IMG/VR virus record: IMGVR_UViG_3300009433_000048
Coordinates: 1-25,753 of that record
Direction: 5' to 3' (one strand)
DNA: 25,753 nt
Source of the DNA: a virus
This document shows positions 1 through 7,726 of the stretch, piece by piece (position 1 is the stretch's first letter; each line of letters begins with the position of its first letter). The notes beneath the pieces were generated by a model. The model was given only the letters and a program-made list of their open reading frames with translations. It ran no database searches and had not been told where the DNA came from. Position numbers and translations under genes: made by a program.

Positions 1-218
1 ATATTCAAATAGGTGTTAGTGCACAATCTGTACAAAAAGTATTACCAGAAGTTGTTGATATTGCTCCTTTTGATTTAGATAAAGATGGTAATTCAAAATC
101 TGGTGAAGATTACTTAACAGTAAAATATGATAAGATAGTTCCATTACTAATAGAGTCTATAAAAGAACAACAAAAACAAATCGATGAACTTAGACGAGAA
201 TTAGAGGAGCTGAAATAA
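1..218 (+). CDS. C-terminal end of a tail fibre/structural protein with Peptidase_S74 intramolecular chaperone domain (5' partial)
   Basis: The gene enters from the left edge; complete codons begin at base 3 and the stop is TAA at 216-218. The 71 visible residues have the typical end of the endosialidase-type S74 chaperone: an [16 protein letters not shown] segment, then [20 protein letters not shown] and a short coiled coil ([15 protein letters not shown]). In known members this domain folds and trimerises a tail spike or fibre and then cleaves itself off; the catalytic region and the fibre body lie outside the window. The stop overlaps the next start (TAATG), so the two genes are probably translated together. 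The family call is confident; the identity of the parent fibre is unknown. Confidence 0.85.
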   Translation, partial: IQIGVSAQSVQKVLPEVVDIAPFDLDKDGNSKSGEDYLTVKYDKIVPLLIESIKEQQKQIDELRRELEELK

Positions 219-1024
219 TGGCAGTTCCTGGTAGCGGTCAAATATCAATGCTAGGTATCTGGGGTGAAAAAAATGAAAATGATTATACTGCTAATAATAC
301 AGATGGTGAGAGTAATTTTAGTCTAAGAGGATTTTCTAGTGATAGTCACGATGACAGTACTAATGGAAATTATAATATAAATACTGCTGGTGGTGGTAAT
401 GGTGTACAGGGTCAAGCAGCTCCATACTCAATGAGTGAGTTTTATGGTTATGATCATGATGCTGTTGCGCTTCCATCGGTAGGCTCTTATGGTAATAGTA
501 GTAATACCCAAATGTTCTCAGGAGATCAAGGTACTGGTCAAGTAACTGTTTCAAATATAGATTTATCATCAGCAGCTTATGTAGGACAATCACTCATCGG
601 CGCGACAGGTCATATTTTCTTTAGATTTGAGTCAGGAACTTCTTTTAGATCTGATGCTCAGCTAAAAAGACTAATTTACAATGGTGGTTCTGTATTCAAA
701 TCATTTTCTTCATCAGGAGTCAATGGTATTCAAACAACATCCCTAACCACTAATACAGCATACAATCACAGCTCTACATGGATTCAAATCGCTAATGCAA
801 CTACGGCAGGAAGATGGAATCAACGTAATGGTACACCTCCGTCAAGTGGAACAGGAGTAAGTGCAGATGGTCTTTATTATGAATCAAGTGGTGCTGGTTC
901 TAACAAAGATGTTTATCTAAGGTTTCCTGAAATTACTTTTTCTTCTAATACCATGACTTATGAAGGCTATGGCTACGGATCAAATATGGGTACTCTTTTC
1001 TTAGGCATTTACATAACAGGATAA
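218..1024 (+). CDS. Putative fibre-type virion structural protein of marine phages
   Basis: 268 residues, rich in Gly, Ser, Asn and Thr with no membrane segment, as in fibre or adhesin proteins. The N-terminus ([20 protein letters not shown]) and the block APYSMSEFYGYDHDA near residues 67-81 resemble a short motif pair I recall from fibre-like proteins of marine phages, where the second block ends an N-terminal module before a variable beta-rich part. The remaining residues look like beta-sandwich sequence with many aromatic and Ser/Asn positions. The start overlaps the stop of the S74-domain gene, which supports a tail fibre role. I know no precise function, and receptor binding is inference. 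Confidence 0.6.
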   Translation: MAVPGSGQISMLGIWGEKNENDYTANNTDGESNFSLRGFSSDSHDDSTNGNYNINTAGGGNGVQGQAAPYSMSEFYGYDHDAVALPSVGSYGNSSNTQMFSGDQGTGQVTVSNIDLSSAAYVGQSLIGATGHIFFRFESGTSFRSDAQLKRLIYNGGSVFKSFSSSGVNGIQTTSLTTNTAYNHSSTWIQIANATTAGRWNQRNGTPPSSGTGVSADGLYYESSGAGSNKDVYLRFPEITFSSNTMTYEGYGYGSNMGTLFLGIYITG

Positions 1025-1028
1025 TGAT

Positions 1029-1274
1029 ATGAGTCTAATACATAGTGGGAGTTGCGATGGAACAACGCAATTATCCGAATCAATATACATATGTAGAACA
1101 GAAGATTATAGTATCATTAGTACAAAAGGAGCGACTTCAGGTTCATTACTAAAAATATCTTCAACTCACGATATAGATGGTGATGATGAAGAGATAGGAG
1201 ACTTTATAACAGGCTCATTTTGTCCTGAATGTAATCTATTTTGGGTAGGGAGTGAGGTTAGTGGTTCATATTAA
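1029..1274 (+). CDS. Small hypothetical protein
   Basis: 81 residues, acidic, beginning four bases after the preceding stop. It has Cys residues at both ends: two in the first 22 residues and an FCPECNLFW stretch near residue 64. The CxxC could bind metal or form a disulfide. I do not recognise a family. Its place directly behind two fibre-type genes, with no gap, suggests a fibre accessory or a virion protein, but nothing in the sequence proves this. Confidence 0.55.
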   Translation: MSLIHSGSCDGTTQLSESIYICRTEDYSIISTKGATSGSLLKISSTHDIDGDDEEIGDFITGSFCPECNLFWVGSEVSGSY

Positions 1275-1282
1275 AATTAAAT

Positions 1283-1317
1283 TTGCTTTTTGAGATAATA
1301 GTTAATATATATAATAA
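1283..1317 (+). promoter_or_regulatory. Putative promoter with TATATA box, possibly giving a leaderless mRNA
   Basis: TATATA at 1306-1311 ends six bases before the ATG at 1318, and a weak -35-like TTGCTT lies at 1283-1288 with 17-base spacing. No Shine-Dalgarno sequence precedes the ATG at 1318. If TATATA is a -10 element, transcription would begin at or next to the ATG. A very similar arrangement precedes the gene at 22104. AT richness makes chance matches common, so this is tentative. Confidence 0.3.
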
Positions 1318-1929
1318 ATGAAGGTTAAACAAATGAATTTCAATGATACAATAGGAATATACGAAAACGCTCTGTCAAAAGAGCAGTGTAAAGACTTGAT
1401 CAAATATTATGATAATAATTCTTCAAGCCATTTTCAAGGCTTCACAAACGGAGGAGATGATCTAACAGTAAAAAACTCAACAGACTTAATGTTATGGGAA
1501 GGTGATGAAATGGACATGTTATGTGACGTATCTAACCAACACATAAACAAATATATTGAAAGTCTCGGAGAATTAGATAAATATGATCCTTTCCAGATGT
1601 TTTCTGAAGGCTCATTATACAGATCTTGGCAAATACAAAAGTATGAAAAAGGCATAGGACACTATAAGGGTTGGCATAATGAAGAGCCACATATAAAGGC
1701 AAACTCAAACAGAATGCTAGTTACAATGTTTTATCTTAATGATGTTAAAGAAGGCGGTGAAACGTGCTTCTTGTATTCAGGACTAAAAATAAAGCCAAAA
1801 GCAGGTACTTTTATTGTATGGCCTACACCTTGGCCGTATGTGCACAATGGTGAGATTCCAATATCTTCAGACAAATATATTGCTACGACATGGTTACTTT
1901 CTGCACATAATTATGATTCAGATATATAA
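1318..1929 (+). CDS. 2OG-Fe(II) oxygenase (prolyl 4-hydroxylase-like), first of three
   Basis: 203 residues with the double-stranded beta-helix core of 2-oxoglutarate/Fe(II) dioxygenases. The metal site appears as H120-N-E122 in GWHNEEPH, so the usual HxD is HxE, with distal H176 in VHNGE. K186 in SSDKYIATTW, ten residues after the distal His, would bind 2-oxoglutarate. The core block YLNDVKEGGETCF (139-151) is typical of the cyanophage-type members. Such enzymes hydroxylate protein side chains or small molecules; the substrate here is unknown. The start at 1318 has no Shine-Dalgarno; the in-frame ATG at 1333 has AAGG at 1321-1324 and is an alternative. It opens a cassette of oxygenase and glycan genes, and its end overlaps the next gene by 17 bases. 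Confidence 0.85.
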   Translation: MKVKQMNFNDTIGIYENALSKEQCKDLIKYYDNNSSSHFQGFTNGGDDLTVKNSTDLMLWEGDEMDMLCDVSNQHINKYIESLGELDKYDPFQMFSEGSLYRSWQIQKYEKGIGHYKGWHNEEPHIKANSNRMLVTMFYLNDVKEGGETCFLYSGLKIKPKAGTFIVWPTPWPYVHNGEIPISSDKYIATTWLLSAHNYDSDI

Positions 1930-2521
1930 TGATTCTCCAAGGGCATTAATTGTTGATAACTTTTTAAAAAATCCAGATGAATTAAGAAATCTTGCGCTAT
2001 CCCTTAAAGATACTTACAAACAAAGAGGAAGTGCAGGTATAAGAACAGAACCTCAAAAGTGGGGATTAGAATTTAAACCACACTTTGAAAAGTTACTAAG
2101 TAAGAAGATAACAACTTTTAACTTAAGTGAAGAAGGTGGCGGAACAAATTGTTGTTTTCAATTATGTGATCAATATACAGAACAAGTAATTCACGCAGAT
2201 GAGTGCAACGCTGCAGGCGTATTATATCTAACACCAAATGCACCGCTGTCATCAGGAACAGACTTTTATGTGCATAGAAAGACAGGTTATAATTCAATAA
2301 AAGGATTAGGAAAAGAAGCTGTGGATAAATTATTTAGCACAGGTTGGCAAGACTTTACACCTTGGGAAAAAATAGATAGTATATCAAATGTTTATAATAG
2401 ACTCATTCTTTTTGATGGCAGATACTTTCATTCTGCTGCGCCTTATTTTGGAGATTCAATAAATAACGGGAGGCTGTTTATGGTCTTCTTTTTTAGTGTG
2501 GAGGAAAATAATGATTGGTGA
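1913..2521 (+). CDS. 2OG-Fe(II) oxygenase superfamily protein (DUF6445-like), second of three
   Basis: 202 residues from the ATG at 1913, which lies inside the end of the previous gene; a longer frame opens at 1814 but would overlap by more than 100 bases. The likely iron ligands are H94-A-D96 in QVIHADECNA and H173 in GRYFHSAAPYFG, with R187 in NGRLFMVFFF as the probable 2-oxoglutarate ligand. The blocks AGVLYLTPNAP (101-111) and NRLILFDGRYFH fit the DUF6445-like group as I recall it, which is found in bacteria and marine phages and whose substrate is not established. It is unlike its two oxygenase neighbours outside the ligands, so the three are not recent tandem duplicates. Translation is probably coupled to the gene before it. 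Confidence 0.7.
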   Translation: MIQIYNDSPRALIVDNFLKNPDELRNLALSLKDTYKQRGSAGIRTEPQKWGLEFKPHFEKLLSKKITTFNLSEEGGGTNCCFQLCDQYTEQVIHADECNAAGVLYLTPNAPLSSGTDFYVHRKTGYNSIKGLGKEAVDKLFSTGWQDFTPWEKIDSISNVYNRLILFDGRYFHSAAPYFGDSINNGRLFMVFFFSVEENNDW

Positions 2522-3074
2522 GTGGTGTTATATGAGCAACTGTTTTACTAGTGATGAATGCGATGAAATAGTAAAACTAGGTTTATCTCAAAAATTAGAA
2601 GAAGGAAAATTAGGTGCAAAAGGTTCTTTTGTAGACACTTCTTATAGAAAGAGTAAAAGAGCTTTCTTAAATTCAGGAAGAGAAACAGACTGGATATTTA
2701 AAAGATTTTGGGAAAAAGCAGCAACTGCAAACACAGACTATTTTCAAATAGACTACAATCAATTAGACTTTATCCAATTTACATCATACGAAAAAGATGA
2801 ATATTATCATTCTCATGCAGATTTATTTGTTTACGAAACACCACAAAGAAAGCTGTCTGTAACAATACAACTTACAGATGAGAGTAAGTATGAAGGAGGT
2901 GATCTTAACTTTGAAAACTTAGAGGAATATCCTTCAGAAGAAGCTAACGCTGCAATGAGGCAAAAAGGCACAGCAGTATTTTTTCCGTCTTTTATTAGGC
3001 ATAGCATTACAAATGTCACAAAAGGCAAAAGGTACAGTCTTGTTGGATGGTTTTTAGGTCCTGACTGGAAATGA
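2511..3074 (+). CDS. 2OG-Fe(II) oxygenase (P4H/PiuC-like), third of three
   Basis: 187 residues. The start at 2511 is chosen because GGAGG lies six bases upstream (2500-2504) inside the previous gene; an upstream ATG at 2496 lacks such a site. The ligands are H102-A-D104 in YHSHADLF and H164 in SFIRHSITNVTKG, with R174 (GKRYSLVGWFLGP) for 2-oxoglutarate. The block SVTIQLTDESKYEGGDL (116-132) is the usual core of prolyl hydroxylase-like and PiuC-like enzymes, with a canonical HxD...H...R set. It is probably catalytically competent, with an unknown protein or glycan substrate. It overlaps the previous gene by 11 bases and the next by four (ATGA). Confidence 0.85.
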   Translation: MIGEWCYMSNCFTSDECDEIVKLGLSQKLEEGKLGAKGSFVDTSYRKSKRAFLNSGRETDWIFKRFWEKAATANTDYFQIDYNQLDFIQFTSYEKDEYYHSHADLFVYETPQRKLSVTIQLTDESKYEGGDLNFENLEEYPSEEANAAMRQKGTAVFFPSFIRHSITNVTKGKRYSLVGWFLGPDWK

Positions 3075-4093
3075 GTTTAGCAAAAATATCACTTCAAAAA
3101 GGAGGTAAAATAATACCTCTGCATGTTAACAATACAGAGACACAAGGTTTAGGTGTCACAAATCCTTCAGTGTTAGTTGTTGGTGACGAAATACTAGTCA
3201 ATATAAGAAATGTAAAATATAATTTATTCCATGCTATTGGCGCTGAACATTATATGGATGAAGGTGGAAAGTATCAGAGTAAATGGGGCCCAATGTCGTA
3301 CATCCATAGAGATGCAGACAGGTTTTTAGTTACAGAAAACTTTCTCGCTTCTTACACAACAGACTTAAAAGAAAATTATACAAGAAAAATAGACACTTCT
3401 AAACATGATACAGAACCTAAATGGCTTTTTCACGGTTTAGAAGACGGAAGGCTTGCAAAATGGAATGGCAATCTTTATCTTATTGGTGTTAGAAGAGATA
3501 CAAATGATAACGGCATAGGAAGAATGGAATACTCAAAGCTAGAAATCACAAGAGATAAAGTTTTAGAAACAGAAAGAATTAGCATACAGCCACCAAAGGG
3601 TAGAGAAACAGATGTAGAGAAAAATTGGATGCCAGTTATAGACATGCCAGACTATTTTATGAGGTGGTCAAATCCAACAGAGCTAGTAAAAGTAGACTTA
3701 CAAAAAGGCCAGACAAACGTTGTGTTAGATAACGGAATATGGCAAGAAAAATATGGGCAACTTAGAGGCTCTTCACAGGTGGTAAGATGGAAGAATTGCT
3801 GGATAGCAATTGTACATGATACAAATTACTGGTACTTTTATGATAGAGGCGATGCAAATAAAGATGCATTTTATATGCATAAATTAATCGCTTGGGACAA
3901 TCAATGGAACTTAATACATGTATCTAATCCGTTTAAATTCTTAAATGGTCAAGTAGAATTTTGCTGTGGTGCTGATAAATTAGGCGATGATTTATTAATC
4001 ACCATGGGCTTTGAAGACAATGCAGGGTTTTTATTAAAAGTTCCAGAAAGTGTTATTGACTGGATGTTAGAAGATGAAGGAAATACACCGTGA
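3071..4093 (+). CDS. GH130/GH43-like five-bladed beta-propeller protein
   Basis: 340 residues with beta-propeller character. NPSVL (31-35) is followed by ILVNIRNVKYN (41-51), then FHGLEDGRLAKWNGNLYLIG with EDGR at 124-127 in the place of the EDPR-type signature of GH130 and GH43 propellers. Next come EKNWMPVIDMPD and the late VEFCCGADKLGDDLLITMGF block. In the GH130 family such proteins are mannoside phosphorylases; a related group travels with glycosyltransferases and may bind or trim glycans. The neighbouring FkbM/WavE gene supports a glycan role. The exact substrate and even catalysis are uncertain. ATGA overlaps with the previous gene, and the next gene starts in its stop (GTGA). Confidence 0.6.
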   Translation: MSLAKISLQKGGKIIPLHVNNTETQGLGVTNPSVLVVGDEILVNIRNVKYNLFHAIGAEHYMDEGGKYQSKWGPMSYIHRDADRFLVTENFLASYTTDLKENYTRKIDTSKHDTEPKWLFHGLEDGRLAKWNGNLYLIGVRRDTNDNGIGRMEYSKLEITRDKVLETERISIQPPKGRETDVEKNWMPVIDMPDYFMRWSNPTELVKVDLQKGQTNVVLDNGIWQEKYGQLRGSSQVVRWKNCWIAIVHDTNYWYFYDRGDANKDAFYMHKLIAWDNQWNLIHVSNPFKFLNGQVEFCCGADKLGDDLLITMGFEDNAGFLLKVPESVIDWMLEDEGNTP

Positions 4094-6147
4094 AGCATTT
4101 AGTAGAATTTGTTAACAATCCTTGGGATCCAGACGTATGTTATAATCTAGCAAAAGAATACTTTGAATTAGGTCAGTGGGCCGGAGCACAGTCTTTTTTT
4201 AGTAGATGTGCAGAAAGAACTTATGATGATGAAAAAGCTTATGAGTCTCTTTTGTACATGGGAAAGTGTTTTTATCATAATACAGAAAGAAATGAATCTG
4301 CTAGACAATGTGTTTTGCACGCAATCGCTTTAAAGCCAGAAAGGCCTGAAGGTTATTATTTTCAAGGTCTCTACATGGCAAGTTGTATAGAGGACTATTG
4401 GCAAGATGTGTATACAAATTCATGCACAGGTATAGAGATGATGAAATCAAATCCGCCAAGACTATTTAAAGAAGAAGTAGAACAAGGCTTATGGTTTAAT
4501 AAAGCTTGGTCTGCTTATTATGTAAACAGAATTAGAGAATCACATGATCTGTTTACTTATATTAATTTAAAATTTGATGTAATACCAGAGCTAAAACAGT
4601 ATGTTGATAATAATATTTTTAATAACAGACTAGACTATAATTTTACACAGCTAGGAAATGAAAGAAAAGTTGCAAAAGAAATAGATAATGAGGTTCTAAT
4701 AGAGAGAAGATATGAAAGAGAGCTCTGTGTAAATGAAGGCGAAATAGTTGTAGATATAGGCGCAAATGTTGGAGCTTTTTCTTACTCGATACTTAAAAGA
4801 AAACCTAAAAAGATTTATTGTTTAGAACCCTCAAAAAAATTACATGAAGTATTAAAACTTAATTTAGATAAAAGCAATGTAACGATAATAGGAAAAGGTA
4901 TATCTAATAATCTTACTTCCAAAAAAGATGCTTATGGAAACGGAAGTGATAGTGAATTTATTACATTTAGACAATTTATAGAAGATAACAAAATAAAAAA
5001 AATAGATTTTTTAAAAGTTGACTGTGAAGGTGGTGAATACGATATCTTTACAAAAGAAAATGTTGATTGGATAACAAAAAACGTCTCTAAAATTGTCTGT
5101 GAGTTTCATCTGTGGGGTGTAGAAGGTTGGTATGAAAACTTTAAGATATTTAGAGATTTATATTTACCCAGTGCAAAATTTTATAAAGCTGTTTATGTAA
5201 GAGATAATGATGACACATCACAAAAAATATTAGATGATAACTGGCTACAGACTTTTTCTGACTGGGCAATGCATGGTGGACAATTAATAATTAGTATAGA
5301 CTTTAAAGAAAAGCAAGAAGAAAAAGAAAAATTAGATATTGTTATACAGGGTAAGTACAATGACTATGTTGATGAGCTAATTAATCACTATCAACAATTA
5401 TATTTTGTAAACAATATTATAGTTTCTTGTTGGAATGGTGACAAAGAACCTTCATCTAGAGAGGGCGTAAAATTTAAATTTAGTTCATTGCCAGAAGATC
5501 CTGGAACAGGAAATAGAAACTTACAGATTAAATCTTCTTATGAGGGCTTAAAATGTGCAAAGACAAAGTATGCTATAAAAGTTAGATCAGATCAAAAGTA
5601 TTCATACAATTGTATGCTCCAAATGTATAATTTTTTTATTGATAATAAAGAAAGAGATCTCTCATATTGGCCAAACAATAAAATGCCAAGAAACAGTATA
5701 ATAACTGGCGGCATTTTTTCACCGTTTCCATTTCACCCTAGAGACCACATATTTTTTGGTAACACTGAGGACTTAATTGAACTTTTTGATATACCACACG
5801 AGACACCAAACTTTACAAAGAAGCATGGGATAGCAAAACAATTCGAGTCAAACCATTATGATAAACATATTAGGACTGAATCTTATATTGGAACGCACTA
5901 TTGCGCTAAGTTTAATACAAAGTTAAAAGACTTTTTAAAAGATCCTGAGTTATATTTACATGATGGCGCAAAAAATATAGACCAAGTTTTAGAGATCAGC
6001 AATGAGATTACACATAAAATTTTCAAACCAGTACCGTCTAGAATTTTAGAAATTGAGTGGCCAAAGTATAATTGGCAAGAATATCAAATAAGCTCACAAA
6101 GAGATCAATTTGGCGAAAGATGGGAAGAGGATTTTAAAGAGGGATAA
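4090..6147 (+). CDS. Three-domain fusion: TPR repeats, FkbM-type methyltransferase, WavE-like glycosyltransferase
   Basis: 685 residues starting at a GTG (4090) that overlaps the stop of the previous gene. Residues 1-180 are helical tetratricopeptide-like repeats (for example YFELGQWAGAQSFFSRCAER, 24-43). Residues about 200-405 are an FkbM-family S-adenosylmethionine methyltransferase: VDIGANVGAFS (221-231) is motif I and KVDCEGGEYD (309-318) is the FkbM hallmark. Residues about 415-660 match the WavE lipopolysaccharide-synthesis family: LDIVIQGKYNDY, IIVSCWNGD, GNRNLQIKSSYEGLK and KVRSDQKY. Together they suggest transfer of a sugar and O-methylation of a glycan, with the TPR part as scaffold or acceptor binder. 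Whether the target is the host surface or the virion is not shown. Confidence 0.8.
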   Translation: MKHLVEFVNNPWDPDVCYNLAKEYFELGQWAGAQSFFSRCAERTYDDEKAYESLLYMGKCFYHNTERNESARQCVLHAIALKPERPEGYYFQGLYMASCIEDYWQDVYTNSCTGIEMMKSNPPRLFKEEVEQGLWFNKAWSAYYVNRIRESHDLFTYINLKFDVIPELKQYVDNNIFNNRLDYNFTQLGNERKVAKEIDNEVLIERRYERELCVNEGEIVVDIGANVGAFSYSILKRKPKKIYCLEPSKKLHEVLKLNLDKSNVTIIGKGISNNLTSKKDAYGNGSDSEFITFRQFIEDNKIKKIDFLKVDCEGGEYDIFTKENVDWITKNVSKIVCEFHLWGVEGWYENFKIFRDLYLPSAKFYKAVYVRDNDDTSQKILDDNWLQTFSDWAMHGGQLIISIDFKEKQEEKEKLDIVIQGKYNDYVDELINHYQQLYFVNNIIVSCWNGDKEPSSREGVKFKFSSLPEDPGTGNRNLQIKSSYEGLKCAKTKYAIKVRSDQKYSYNCMLQMYNFFIDNKERDLSYWPNNKMPRNSIITGGIFSPFPFHPRDHIFFGNTEDLIELFDIPHETPNFTKKHGIAKQFESNHYDKHIRTESYIGTHYCAKFNTKLKDFLKDPELYLHDGAKNIDQVLEISNEITHKIFKPVPSRILEIEWPKYNWQEYQISSQRDQFGERWEEDFKEG

Positions 6148-6148
6148 A

Positions 6149-7210
6149 ATGAAAAATTTAATTGTTACAGCTGCAGGACTATCAACAAGATTTGAAGGGT
6201 TAAAACCTAAATGGATGCTAACACACCCCAAAGGTAACTGGATGATAGTAGAAGCTTTAAGAGAAATAGACTTTAATAATATAGATAATGTGTATTTTGT
6301 TTTCCTAGCAGAACATATAGAAATGTATGATTGTCATGAAGCAATAAAAATGTGCATAGAAGAAATAGGAATATCAGACAAGGCAAAAATAATTACATTA
6401 TCGAAACAGACAATGAACCAGCCGCATACTGTTTATGAGGCAATAAAACAAAATAATATAAAAGGGCAGATAATAATAAAAGAAGTTGATAATAAATTTT
6501 CTTTTAAAGTACAAGAAGGAAACTTTATGTGTTACTATGACCTCAATGACACAACATCAATCAACCCTTCAAATAAAAGCTATATAAAAATAAAAGATAA
6601 TACAATTACAGATATTGTAGAGAAAAAAGTAATTTCTTCAACTTTTGGCTGTGGTAGCTATTCTTTTGAAAGTGCTGAAGTATATTGTGAGCTGTTTGAA
6701 GATTTATCACACTCAGATAATAATTTATATTTATCACATATTATAAAAGAAATGATAAGAAGAGGTTATAAATTCTCACCAGTGCAAGCAAAAAATTATA
6801 TTGATTGGGGAACAAAAGAAGACTGGTTTGATTATGTTAGACAATATAAGACACTATTCGTTGATTTAGATGGGACTCTAGTAAAGAGTTCAGGAAAATA
6901 CACACCGCCCTACTGGGGTGATACAGAAGGCATAAAAGAAAACATATCGTTTTTAAACAGACTGCACGACACAGGAAAGGTCTATATTATTATAACAACT
7001 GCAAGACATAAGTCAGCAGAAGAAAAAACATTAAAACAATTAAAAAGAGAAGGCATAAAGTATGACGATATTATATTCAATTTATTTCATGCAAACAGAA
7101 CTATTATTAACGATTATGGCAGCTCTAACCCTTACCCTACTTGTGATGCTGTTAACATCGTTAGAAACACCAATGAATTAGAAAGGTTTTTAAAAGACTT
7201 AGGAAAATGA
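6149..7210 (+). CDS. Sugar nucleotidyltransferase fused to HAD-type phosphatase
   Basis: 353 residues from ATG 6149, chosen for the AGAGGG ribosome site at 6138-6143; the frame is open from 6110 but that start lies inside the previous gene. Residues 1-230 are an NTP-transferase domain: LIVTAAGLSTRFEGLKPKWM (4-23) is the nucleotide-binding signature ending in a PK pair, and NYIDWGTKEDW (216-226) is its typical closing metal-binding segment. Residues 231-353 are a HAD phosphatase: FVDLDGTLV with D239 and D241 as nucleophile and acid/base, and IIITTARH as motif II. The pair would dephosphorylate a sugar or polyol phosphate and activate another to an NDP-linked donor, which could feed the glycosyltransferase upstream. 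The substrate cannot be read from the sequence. Confidence 0.8.
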   Translation: MKNLIVTAAGLSTRFEGLKPKWMLTHPKGNWMIVEALREIDFNNIDNVYFVFLAEHIEMYDCHEAIKMCIEEIGISDKAKIITLSKQTMNQPHTVYEAIKQNNIKGQIIIKEVDNKFSFKVQEGNFMCYYDLNDTTSINPSNKSYIKIKDNTITDIVEKKVISSTFGCGSYSFESAEVYCELFEDLSHSDNNLYLSHIIKEMIRRGYKFSPVQAKNYIDWGTKEDWFDYVRQYKTLFVDLDGTLVKSSGKYTPPYWGDTEGIKENISFLNRLHDTGKVYIIITTARHKSAEEKTLKQLKREGIKYDDIIFNLFHANRTIINDYGSSNPYPTCDAVNIVRNTNELERFLKDLGK

Positions 7211-7662
7211 TATTAATATCACATAGAGGAAATTTATCAGGTGTGAATCCTGAAAAAGAAAATAATCCAGAATATTGTCAAGAAGCAATAGACGAAAATT
7301 ATAATGTAGAAATAGATGTTAGATGGCTACCAAAAAGAATGGGAAATGATACTTGGTGGACAGGACATGACAGTCCAAAGTATAGAGTTACAGAAGACTT
7401 TTTAAAAAATAGTAAAGTCTGGTGTCATGCAAAAGATATAATAACACTAAGCAAGCTATTAGATTTAGGTGCACATTGTTTTTGGCATGATAGAGATAAG
7501 GCAACATTGACGTCTAAAGGTTATATTTGGACAGCACCACTAGAAGAGCTAACACAAAGCTCTATATGTGTATTACCAGAGCGACAGAGAGACATAAATA
7601 TAAGCAAAGCTGCTGGAATATGCAGTGATTTTATAGCTGAAATACCATATAGCAGCAAATAA
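7207..7662 (+). CDS. Glycerophosphodiester phosphodiesterase-like (GDPD) TIM-barrel protein
   Basis: 151 residues, starting in an ATGA overlap with the previous stop. The N-terminus ILISHRGNLSG carries the His-Arg (H6-R7) of GDPD-family barrels; VEIDVRWLP (34-42) supplies the acidic metal ligands, and TWWTGHDSPKYRV contains the second His (GHD). It is shorter than classic glycerophosphodiesterases (about 240 residues or more), as in small GDPD-like proteins that sit beside sugar nucleotidyltransferases in surface-glycan loci. A role in releasing or moving a phospho-sugar or phospho-glycerol group is inferred from the context. It is the last gene of the coupled cassette. Confidence 0.7.
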   Translation: MILISHRGNLSGVNPEKENNPEYCQEAIDENYNVEIDVRWLPKRMGNDTWWTGHDSPKYRVTEDFLKNSKVWCHAKDIITLSKLLDLGAHCFWHDRDKATLTSKGYIWTAPLEELTQSSICVLPERQRDINISKAAGICSDFIAEIPYSSK

Positions 7663-7686
7663 TTTTACTTTTCAGTTTTTTAAATC

Positions 7687-7696
7687 ATATATATTA
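7687..7696 (+). promoter_or_regulatory. AT-rich promoter-like motif before the tail genes
   Basis: The sequence ATATATATTA lies 40 bases upstream of the ATG at 7727, in the 64-base gap that ends the glycan cassette. It resembles ATATTTATT found 49 bases before the sheath gene and 43 bases before the tube gene. A shared late-promoter role is possible but not shown. The gap has no clear terminator hairpin, only a T-run near 7675. Confidence 0.25.
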
Positions 7697-7726
7697 AAGA
7701 ATAAAACGTTATAAAGGAGTCTAAGC

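Noticed and set aside
1814-1912. Upstream extension of the second oxygenase gene
   Set aside because: It would overlap the first oxygenase by 116 bases and the added residues look like an out-of-frame reading; the family-like sequence begins near ATG 1913.
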